Source: Clostridia bacterium (lineage in GTDB: Bacteria; Bacillota; Clostridia; Christensenellales; Aristaeellaceae). Taken from it: a stretch of DNA of 48,027 bases. The stretch lies in contig JAGBDL010000065.1 in the NCBI GenBank assembly GCA_017937505.1, positions 1 through 48,027 on the forward strand, in the 5' to 3' direction. The notes beneath the pieces are model-generated. The model had not been told where the DNA came from, did no database searches, and saw only the letters and a program-made list of their open reading frames with translations. Position 1 is the first letter of the stretch, and every line of letters starts with the position of its first letter. The position numbers were made by a program, and so were the translations under genes. Below, piece by piece: positions 36,441 to 43,356 of the stretch.

Positions 36441-36742
36441 ACGATATGATCAGGATTGATCCGGATGAGCTGTCGATCATTGCGAAGGGATTGCGGCAGC
36501 TGGGTGAGGAGATGGAACTGCTCAGGAGAGAACTCTGGCTTGCGCAATATCGGCTTTCCTGCAATGGGGCTCAACTGATTGAAATGCAGCTGATGCATCT
36601 TCAGCGAAGTATGGATGACATTATGCAGCGGATGCAGGGGACAGCTGAAGATATCATCTTTTCGGCAGATCAGTTTTCCGGATGCGAGCATTTGGTGAAA
36701 CGATACTTTTTAGAAGGACGGCTTTGGCAGGACGACATATGA
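36437..36742 (+). CDS. WXG100-like helical protein without WXG
   Basis: The 101-residue protein begins MNDMIRIDPDELSIIAKGLR, with two long helices and turn CNGAQLIEM in place of WXG. Start and stop overlap with the FHA gene indicates tight co-expression. It ends the first T7SS transcription unit. A role as an accessory WXG100-type partner is inferred from size, helicity and position. Confidence 0.65.
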   Translation: MNDMIRIDPDELSIIAKGLRQLGEEMELLRRELWLAQYRLSCNGAQLIEMQLMHLQRSMDDIMQRMQGTAEDIIFSADQFSGCEHLVKRYFLEGRLWQDDI

Positions 36743-36822
36743 CGCTGAATTCATGACAAATGGGTGAAAAAACATCTATGGATGCAATTCACACCCAAAA
36801 ACGTTCATTTCGTCAAGACAGC

Positions 36823-36851
36823 TGTCCTGAAGTGAGCAAAGTGTATATAAT
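36823..36851 (+). promoter_or_regulatory. Possible promoter of the WXG100 cluster
   Basis: TATAAT at 36846-36851 is perfect, but the -35 at 17-base spacing (TGTCCT, 36823-36828) is poor. It lies 56 bases before the first WXG100 gene in a 165-base gap, the largest break in the upstream part of the locus. Confidence 0.4.
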
Positions 36852-36907
36852 ACAACCATCGGAAGAAACAAACACACCAACAAACAAATGGAAAGGAATG
36901 GTGGATA

Positions 36908-37201
36908 ATGGGTGTAACTATTCTGGTAACGCTGAGGGCGATTGTTGAGTACCTGCAAAGAGCGCGTCAGGCACAGGAGAAGCTCAATGAAGCTGCCGAG
37001 AAAATGAATAAGGCGGCGCAGGAGCTTTGCAATCAGTGGCAGGGCGAGTCGGCAGCAGCCTTTGCGCAGGAGCAGCATGTACTCTACGGATACTGCAGAG
37101 AGCTCTACGACGTCGGCAGCGAGTATATTTCCGGCTTCGAAAAGGCTCATGAACGTTACAGCCAGGCGGATGCTGACGCGACCGCCGCGATCAAGGGATG
37201 A
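36908..37201 (+). CDS. WXG100 protein 1 (motif WQG)
   Basis: The 97-residue protein begins MGVTILVTLRAIVEYLQRAR and has the classic turn LCNQWQGESAAAF. The C-terminal helix ends with YSQADADATAAIKG. WXG100 proteins are the small helical-hairpin substrates or partners of EssC. It heads a set of four adjacent, mutually diverged WXG100 genes. ATG 36908 has a GGTGGAT site nearby. Confidence 0.92.
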   Translation: MGVTILVTLRAIVEYLQRARQAQEKLNEAAEKMNKAAQELCNQWQGESAAAFAQEQHVLYGYCRELYDVGSEYISGFEKAHERYSQADADATAAIKG

Positions 37202-37233
37202 TGAACGCCTGATACGGCAGAAAGGAATCGAAT

Positions 37234-37560
37234 ATGGCGGACGATATCAGAGTAGTAGACAGCGAATTGCAAGCATGTGCTAACGAATACAGGCAGTCCC
37301 TTCAGACGCTGAACGAAGCGGTTCGCGAATACCAGGAAGCGCTGAATGCACTCAGAAGCGACTGGACCGGCAGGGCATTTGCGATCATGAGCGCGCATGT
37401 GGCAGAGCTTACGGCAAAGATCGTTGGTTCGTTTGAACGAGTGAACGATGCAATTGGCGAACTGGGCGAGGTCGAAGTGCTCTTTGAAGAAAACGAGGAA
37501 AAGCAGAAGGCCAAGTTCATGAATCAGGATACCGGAACGAAATCTCCCTTTGGCGGCTGA
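37234..37560 (+). CDS. WXG100 protein 2 (motif WTG)
   Basis: The 108-residue protein begins MADDIRVVDSELQACANEYR, turn RSDWTGRAFAIM, with an extended tail ending KFMNQDTGTKSPFGG. ATG 37234 follows AGAAAGGA. It belongs to the same cluster but differs enough to be a separate partner or export signal. Confidence 0.9.
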   Translation: MADDIRVVDSELQACANEYRQSLQTLNEAVREYQEALNALRSDWTGRAFAIMSAHVAELTAKIVGSFERVNDAIGELGEVEVLFEENEEKQKAKFMNQDTGTKSPFGG

Positions 37561-37584
37561 TAAGAGCCAGAAAGGATCAACAAT

Positions 37585-37878
37585 ATGTCTCTGATTAAAG
37601 TTAGAATCTCCGAACTTCAGGGCGCGGCTTCCAAGGTTTCTCAGGCGAATCAGACTTTTCGCGATGCTGCGATCGCGCTCAAGGCTGCAGCAGATGCATT
37701 GGCGGATACATGGGAAGGCGGAGCGCACGATGCATTTGTGCAGGAGCAGGAGCAGATCAACAAGTGGTATGAAATGATGGCAGATGTGGTGGATGGTTTT
37801 GTGGTCTCTATGAATCAGGCTGCCGTTGATTACAATGAAACGGATCAGGCTGGAGCGCAGCTCATCCGAAGAAACTAA
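37585..37878 (+). CDS. WXG100 protein 3 (motif WEG)
   Basis: The 97-residue protein begins MSLIKVRISELQGAASKVSQ, turn LADTWEGGAHDAFV. It has the typical helix 2 pattern with EQEQINKWYEMMADVVDGF. ATG follows AGAAAGGA. Same cluster. Confidence 0.92.
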   Translation: MSLIKVRISELQGAASKVSQANQTFRDAAIALKAAADALADTWEGGAHDAFVQEQEQINKWYEMMADVVDGFVVSMNQAAVDYNETDQAGAQLIRRN

Positions 37879-37913
37879 GCGTGAGATGCTGAGCAATAAC
37901 GGAGGAAAAGAGT

Positions 37914-38237
37914 ATGGCGGATATCAGGATTAAGGTAACAACGGACGAATTGAGACAGGCAATCAGCAAGTTCAACACCTGCAAGGATGAAATGGCGCAG
38001 GCTTACGCGCAGATGTCCACGGAAGCGATGACGCTCAACAGCAGTTGGGATGGCGAGGCAAGCCAGGCGTTTATGGAACAGTTCAGTGAACTGATTACGA
38101 ATATCCGTACCAGCGACGCAACGATTGAACAGGCTGTAAAGGGTTTGGAAGCTGCGGCAGGATTCTTCGAAGCGGCAGAAGAAGATATTTCCTCTATGGG
38201 TGAGGGGATGACCGAAGCTCCCGCCTTTAACGGATAA
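37914..38237 (+). CDS. WXG100 protein 4 (motif WDG)
   Basis: The 107-residue protein begins MADIRIKVTTDELRQAISKF, turn LNSSWDGEASQAFM, and ends with GEGMTEAPAFNG. ATG follows GGAGGAAAAG. It is followed 23 bases later by a strong hairpin terminator, which sets the WXG100 cluster apart from the cargo genes. Confidence 0.92.
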   Translation: MADIRIKVTTDELRQAISKFNTCKDEMAQAYAQMSTEAMTLNSSWDGEASQAFMEQFSELITNIRTSDATIEQAVKGLEAAAGFFEAAEEDISSMGEGMTEAPAFNG

Positions 38238-38260
38238 CATCGGAGTGATTCAGGCGATAA

Positions 38261-38284
38261 GGAAAGCAGCCGGCGCTGCTTTCC
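38261..38284 (+). terminator. Hairpin between WXG100 cluster and cargo gene
   Basis: GGAAAGCAGC and GCTGCTTTCC form a perfect 10-bp stem with loop CGGC, followed by TGATTCTTT. It probably reduces transcription from the WXG100 genes into the cargo genes downstream. Confidence 0.75.
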
Positions 38285-38309
38285 TGATTCTTTGAAGGAT
38301 GGAGATACA

Positions 38310-39743
38310 ATGAGCGACCGTATTTGTATTCAGACAGAGCTGATGGAGGAAATCAGAAGCCAGATGCTGCGGCTTTCGGCGGCTCTTTCAGAATTCAGAG
38401 GAGAGATTCATAGCGTCAATCTGGATCGTACGAGCGGCTCGGATGTAAAGGTTCAGCTGTCCTCAGGTTTTCTCAGCTGTACTGGCCACAGGGTTGGAGA
38501 CGGTGATGTAAATGAGTGTCTTCAAAGTCTCTCTCGGGCAGCTGATGAGATGAGCCGATATACCTATGCCGTTGCAGGAAGCATTGGCATGGTGACGGAT
38601 ACCTTTGCTGATACGGAAAGCAGCCTGGTTGCACGATTTGGAGGCATGGCGCAAGGTGACAGTAGCCTCTTTCAAAGCGTGTGCAAGGTTTTGAATATCA
38701 ATCCTCAGGAGTTAAAAACGTCGCCGACTCTGAGGAAGAAGCTTCAGGATTTGGTTTCTGACGGCAAGCTGATATTTGACGGCGGTATGGCCTTGCTGAT
38801 TCATCAGGGAACGAATTATCTCTTTGACCAAAATGGTCTGTTGGCATCGTATGAAGAAAAGAGAGGATTAAGCGGGATCAAGCAGACTGCAAAAATCTTT
38901 CATGATCATGGCGTAAATAAAGCCTCTTTGGAAATGGGGCTCCTGTCGGCCGGCGGAAAGACGAAATTCAAGCCAATTGAACAGGAAAAGATCAAGGAGT
39001 ATAATAAGCGTTATGACAAGAACGGGGAAGAGATAAAGGCCGGAAAAGAGAAAGAGAAACTGGGGCAGCAGGTTGATGTGCTGTCTGCAGGCGTTAAAGC
39101 TGAAAACTCGGTAAGTGCATGGTATATCGAGGGCGTCAACGAAGGTGAACGTCACAAGCTTGAGGGCAACGTCGGCATTGGAAATGCTGGAGCAGAGGCA
39201 AGTGCTGTCGGTGGCTTTGGCGTTTATCTGCCTGGAAAAAACGGCGAGAGCCAATTGTATGTAGGCGGAGCGGCTGAAGTGGGCGTATCGGTTTCGGCAT
39301 TGGAGATGCAGGGATCGGCAGAATACGAGCTTTGCGACTTCATTGATCTAAGTGCCGAAGGGGACGTAACCATGCTTTCCGGCGAGCTCAGTGCCGGAGC
39401 AGGACTGGGAATTGTTGGGGGAAAATTCGTCGCCTATGCGGAAGCCGGAGCGGAAGCTAATCTGGTTGAAGTCAATGGTGAAGTTGGACTGGATATTGGC
39501 GGGGTCAAAGGAACAGTTGGTGCAGGCGTACAGGTCGGCATCGGTGCCAGTGCAAAGGCAGGATACAAGGAGGGCGTGATTTCCTTTGATGCAAGCATAT
39601 CCGTTGGCGTTGGCGTTAGTGTGAACGTGGAACTGGATATCAGCGGTGCAATAGATAGTATTGGAAACGCCTTGGAATCCGTTGGCGATGCAGCCAGCTC
39701 GTTTACGGGCGGATTGCTGAGTGTTTGTTGTTGGTGGGGGTAA
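38310..39743 (+). CDS. Candidate T7SS cargo: helical N-terminus, Ala/Gly-rich beta C-terminus
   Basis: The 477-residue protein has a helical LXG/WXG-like N-terminal region (about residues 1-125), then a YLFDQNGLLASYEEKRG segment (about 167-183). Its C-terminal half (from about 255) consists of short alternating beta stretches rich in Ala, Gly and Val (ASAVGGFGVYL, GELSAGAGLGIVGG, GVGVSVNVELD). This resembles the C-terminal part of several polymorphic-toxin-like proteins of Clostridia. It ends in an odd VCCWWG. A defined toxin fold is not recognisable. ATG 38310 follows GGATGGAG. The DUF3592 gene 4 bases downstream may be its immunity partner. Confidence 0.65.
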   Translation: MSDRICIQTELMEEIRSQMLRLSAALSEFRGEIHSVNLDRTSGSDVKVQLSSGFLSCTGHRVGDGDVNECLQSLSRAADEMSRYTYAVAGSIGMVTDTFADTESSLVARFGGMAQGDSSLFQSVCKVLNINPQELKTSPTLRKKLQDLVSDGKLIFDGGMALLIHQGTNYLFDQNGLLASYEEKRGLSGIKQTAKIFHDHGVNKASLEMGLLSAGGKTKFKPIEQEKIKEYNKRYDKNGEEIKAGKEKEKLGQQVDVLSAGVKAENSVSAWYIEGVNEGERHKLEGNVGIGNAGAEASAVGGFGVYLPGKNGESQLYVGGAAEVGVSVSALEMQGSAEYELCDFIDLSAEGDVTMLSGELSAGAGLGIVGGKFVAYAEAGAEANLVEVNGEVGLDIGGVKGTVGAGVQVGIGASAKAGYKEGVISFDASISVGVGVSVNVELDISGAIDSIGNALESVGDAASSFTGGLLSVCCWWG

Positions 39744-39746
39744 AAG

Positions 39747-40172
39747 GTGAGTATTCGGATTCTACCTGTCGCGTTATTGATTTGTGCGGCAGCAGTCGGT
39801 TTTTGTTCGGTATGCCTGATCGCCCAGGAGCGATACTTTACTTCTCATGCGGTGAAGACAAAGGCGCGTGTGGCGGAGATTTCTCCCTTGGGAGAGCGTG
39901 GACAGCTTGTTCCCATTGTGTCATTTGAGGATGCGGAAGGCAATCTGATAAAGAAGAGAGCCCAGCGCATTGGTGCTTTGGGTGTTGAAACCGGAGATGA
40001 GGTTGAAATTCTGTACACGAAAAAAAAGGTATTTGGACTGGACGCATGGAACATATTTATCGTAAAGAATCCGGATTCAAATCCCTATTTCCTGTATACG
40101 ATAATGGCAATCATCTGCGGTGCTGCTGCGATGGTTCTGGCTGTGGCAGGTATTTTGATTTGGATCCATTGA
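39747..40172 (+). CDS. DUF3592 membrane protein
   Basis: The 141-residue protein has a membrane helix at each end (about residues 4-25 and 115-139) with an exported central beta region containing VPIVSFEDAEG and GDEVEILYTKKK, the DUF3592 pattern. GTG 39747 starts 4 bases after the cargo stop, behind GGGGGTAAAAG. Tight coupling with the preceding gene suggests an immunity or anchoring role for that cargo; this is inference. Confidence 0.75.
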   Translation: MSIRILPVALLICAAAVGFCSVCLIAQERYFTSHAVKTKARVAEISPLGERGQLVPIVSFEDAEGNLIKKRAQRIGALGVETGDEVEILYTKKKVFGLDAWNIFIVKNPDSNPYFLYTIMAIICGAAAMVLAVAGILIWIH

Positions 40173-40221
40173 TAAAACGCAGGGAACTGGAATGCTGTGT
40201 TGGTGAACGGAGGAATGGATA

Positions 40222-40524
40222 ATGAAAATTGATGGTCTGCTCCCGGTTGGCTCTGTAGTCATGCTTCAGCAGGGAAAGCATCGAGTGATGATTATTGGCT
40301 ATTGTCAGAAGCTGCTTAGCCAGCCTGACAGGATCTACGATTATGTCGGGTGTCTTTTTCCGGAAGGCTTTATCAGCGCAGAAAAGAACTATCTCTTCAA
40401 CCGCGAGCAGATTGAAAAGATTTATCATGTAGGCTATCAGTCGGACGGTCAGTTTGCCTTTGCGGAGAAGATGGAAGATGCCATCGAAAGATTGAGGTCT
40501 TCTCAAACTGATAAGCAGAACTGA
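40222..40524 (+). CDS. DUF4176 domain protein
   Basis: The 100-residue protein begins MKIDGLLPVGSVVMLQQGKH and contains VMIIGYCQK and IYDYVGCLFPEGF, the core of DUF4176, a family frequently found among T7SS genes of Bacillota. It is soluble. Its function is unknown; it may be an accessory for cargo handling. ATG 40222 follows GGAGGAATGG. It is followed by a terminator. Confidence 0.85.
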   Translation: MKIDGLLPVGSVVMLQQGKHRVMIIGYCQKLLSQPDRIYDYVGCLFPEGFISAEKNYLFNREQIEKIYHVGYQSDGQFAFAEKMEDAIERLRSSQTDKQN

Positions 40525-40554
40525 TCAATAGGCGAATATTTTAGTGCAAATGAA

Positions 40555-40584
40555 CAGGGCATCACTGGTTAAGAGGATGTCCTG
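40555..40584 (+). terminator. Terminator after the DUF4176 gene
   Basis: CAGGGCATC pairs with GATGTCCTG (one G-U) around a 12-base loop, followed by CTGATTTTTATT. Confidence 0.8.
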
Positions 40585-40852
40585 CTGATTTTTATTCAAA
40601 GCTTTGCGCGGAAGACGGATTCTGCTTTCGGTTTTCACAATCATGATCGAAGAAAGCGGCATTCATCCTATCGTTTATGAGTCTTCTGACCGGTTTGCAA
40701 GTACTGCTCAGGATATTGATGTCAGCAACTGAACTGGATCCAATATGGATTGACCGTTTCTGCAGCTCAGCAATCGCTTTATTGGTTATGAAAATAGGCT
40801 TTCGAACTTGGGAACATGAGCACAGAGTCTTGTTGAAAGGATGGGAATAATT
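40585..40852. other. Gene-poor stretch
   Basis: I assign no gene here. The minus strand has an open frame (roughly 40592-40820) with protein-like composition but no ribosome site or recognisable motif, so it may be a decayed gene. No clear promoter for the next gene is seen. Confidence 0.3.
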
Positions 40853-41623
40853 GTGAGAAAGAGGATTCTCATCTGGATTGGTGCATTGATGATCATGTTT
40901 GCAGGAGTATTGGGTGCCATGGAGGGGTTTACCATGAAAGAGAAGAGAGAGTATTCTCAAGATGAAGTCAGGATACTGCTGGCCAGCGGTATGCCGCAGG
41001 AACGTTTGAAAGATCATATTCTTACAGCTTCAGAGGGTAAACTGCTTACTGCGCTTGCTGATGCGCAGAATTACTTGAGCGATCGATACCCTCAGGAAGC
41101 TTTTGTTTTTTTAAGGCTTGACAATAGTTTTCCCCGCAGAAAACAGATCACGTTCATTGCAGCGCCTGCAGATACTCCGCAGATGACGTTTGCTGTACGG
41201 GTCATGGATATTGGGGGTACGCCTCAGATCAGCGATTCGTATTTCTGTGATATCAAGCGTGATGAAGTATGCAGGTTTGTGGAACGTGCATTGGCTGATA
41301 TCGGAGTAGATGCCGGATGTGATTTGAAAATGCCAGGTTTATTTGGCGTGGAGGTTGAGCCGGGCTTGTCTGTTGAGCAACTGCTTGAGGCAGACATCCC
41401 CATTGGCGTGACCGGCTGGGCATTTGTTCAGGCACCTTTTCAGATGAATGAGAAGAAAGCAGAAATAGAGGGCACGCTGGTTTCATTGGGCCTGCAGGGA
41501 GGATTTGAATTGCGTGTGGTTGAGGGTGTAGGAATAGAAAGGGCGCTTCAGGCAGAGCGAAGAGATAAGAGCTTTGTTGTTCAGGAGGAGTATATCTCGC
41601 TGCCGGCACAGAGGGGAGAGTGA
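40853..41623 (+). CDS. Membrane-anchored exported protein, candidate immunity for the lipase
   Basis: The 256-residue protein has an N-terminal anchor (about residues 5-24) and no lipobox cysteine. The rest is soluble and unrecognised. It lies 6 bases before the lipase gene, so the two are co-transcribed. In the known T7SS lipase system TslA of S. aureus, the adjacent immunity protein is membrane-anchored; by analogy this one could protect against its own lipase. GTG 40853 follows AAAGGATGGG at good distance; ATG 40841 is too close. Confidence 0.6.
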   Translation: MRKRILIWIGALMIMFAGVLGAMEGFTMKEKREYSQDEVRILLASGMPQERLKDHILTASEGKLLTALADAQNYLSDRYPQEAFVFLRLDNSFPRRKQITFIAAPADTPQMTFAVRVMDIGGTPQISDSYFCDIKRDEVCRFVERALADIGVDAGCDLKMPGLFGVEVEPGLSVEQLLEADIPIGVTGWAFVQAPFQMNEKKAEIEGTLVSLGLQGGFELRVVEGVGIERALQAERRDKSFVVQEEYISLPAQRGE

Positions 41624-41629
41624 AGCAAA

Positions 41630-43168
41630 ATGTCGCTATCTGCCGATCAGGTTTATCTGCTCAATACACTGTCCTATATATCAAAGGAAGATGTTTTCAG
41701 CGCATCTGGGGGCACAAGCGTAGAAAGCTTTGCTCGAACGATACTCAATCAAAAATCTCTTGTTGACTCTCTTGCGGATGAGTTCATGACTGGGGAACAA
41801 ATCGTTGCTGTATGTGAACAAATTATGCAGGATCCAATCCTTAGCAGAATGCAGATTGCACATGCGTCCAGAACCACGGGCGGCGCAGATCGCCTGATCA
41901 TCACCTCTCCCCCGGACGCGCCAGTAAAGGAAGCGATTGTCGTCATGGAAGGAACGACCGGAGGCGTGGAATGGCGCGATAACTTTGCAGGCGGCTGCAA
42001 GACGGATCAGGCGGATGGGGTATCGACGAAGGAGCAGGTTGATACGCTGGATTGGTTTCAGAATAATCCACAGGTTCAGGACATCCTGGATGGCTGTGAC
42101 AAGATTACTGTATCCGGGCATTCCAAGGGCGGAAATCGAGCCAAGTATCTTGCGCTTTTTGATGAACGCATTGATGAGTGTATCTCCTTCGATGGTCAGG
42201 GGTTTTCGGATGAATTTGTGCAGAAGTATGCGGAGCTGATTCAACAAAGACAGGGGAAAGTGACGAATTACAATCATCAGGGTGATTATGTAAACATCCT
42301 GCTGAACGATATCGGAGAGAACCACTATATCAAAGGGCAGAACAATGGTTCGGATTTTCTTAAGAACCATTCGCTTTTTTCGCTTTTAGCCACGATGCCG
42401 CTGCTGCAGAATGAAACTGAACAATGGCCGCCCATGAATGAGCTGGACCAGATCATGAACGGTTTTCTAAGAACGCTTGATGGCAGGGAAAAGAAGGTAT
42501 TCCTCAGTTTGCTGGGAGAATTGTCGGCAGATCTCATGGGAGGAGACGATCGCCTGGGACTTGATGACGTTTTAGACTATGCAGGCAGACTGTATTTTGA
42601 TTCGGGTTTGGTTCTGATGAAAAGATTCCTGCAATATGTGTTCAAATATGCGGGATTTGAGCTGATCGAGCTGCTGACAGATTGGTTCTTAGCGGTATTT
42701 CCTGGATTACAAAACTGGATTGATGATATACGGGATTCTGCTAAGACGATTGCAGGTGTTCTGGATGGCAGGGATATCCGCTATGCGCTGCGCCCGAATG
42801 GAAAGGATCTAATCGCAGTAGATACAGCGCTGATGAGCAGTTTATCCGCTCAGATCAGGACAATGAGTGCCCAATTGCATAGCTGTGCAGAGGGGATAGA
42901 GAAGTGCGCAGCATTATGCGAGGAGTATCATCTTAAGCCGAAGATGACAGTGAGTGTGTTTCTGAAGACGATAGCCCAAGGCAAGGTATTGATGTCTGCG
43001 ACACCTGCACAGGCATTGCGGCAGCTCGGAGCAGACCTGTTGTCGCTTGATGTGTTGGCCATGCAGATGTCGAATAATCTGAAAAAAGCGGTTGATTGCT
43101 TTGATGAAAATGAAAAGAAAATCATTGCAGGGATTCCGACGAACATAAATGAGCGGCCCATGTTGTGA
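41630..43168 (+). CDS. Lipase-like alpha/beta hydrolase with C-terminal WXG-like helices
   Basis: The 512-residue protein has an N-terminal Mbeg1/DUF2974-type hydrolase domain (about residues 1-300), with VVMEGTTGGVEWRDNF and the elbow VSGHSKGGNRAKYLA (nucleophile Ser165). The Asp/His region NYNHQGDYVN...GENHYIKG follows. Residues about 395-512 form long helices (MSSLSAQIRTMSAQLHSCAE and later LAMQMSNNLKKAVDCF) like an LXG or WXG hairpin. This hydrolase-first order matches the reverse arrangement of the staphylococcal T7SS lipase TslA. No Sec signal is present, which fits T7 export. Specific lipid target unknown. Located between its possible immunity gene and the receptor kinase. Confidence 0.8.
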   Translation: MSLSADQVYLLNTLSYISKEDVFSASGGTSVESFARTILNQKSLVDSLADEFMTGEQIVAVCEQIMQDPILSRMQIAHASRTTGGADRLIITSPPDAPVKEAIVVMEGTTGGVEWRDNFAGGCKTDQADGVSTKEQVDTLDWFQNNPQVQDILDGCDKITVSGHSKGGNRAKYLALFDERIDECISFDGQGFSDEFVQKYAELIQQRQGKVTNYNHQGDYVNILLNDIGENHYIKGQNNGSDFLKNHSLFSLLATMPLLQNETEQWPPMNELDQIMNGFLRTLDGREKKVFLSLLGELSADLMGGDDRLGLDDVLDYAGRLYFDSGLVLMKRFLQYVFKYAGFELIELLTDWFLAVFPGLQNWIDDIRDSAKTIAGVLDGRDIRYALRPNGKDLIAVDTALMSSLSAQIRTMSAQLHSCAEGIEKCAALCEEYHLKPKMTVSVFLKTIAQGKVLMSATPAQALRQLGADLLSLDVLAMQMSNNLKKAVDCFDENEKKIIAGIPTNINERPML

Positions 43169-43356
43169 CGGTTTTTCTGAGCACATCAGAATCCAGCTGT
43201 GTTCGGTCTGCGCTTATGCAGCACATTGATCATTTGGGCTTGTATGATGGAATAGATTCACTCTGATTCGTTTATTCCAATGATAGAGATGACAATGGAA
43301 CGAAAAATATAGCAACCATAGTTGATAGATCACAAAAGTTGGAGGGAGAAACGCCC

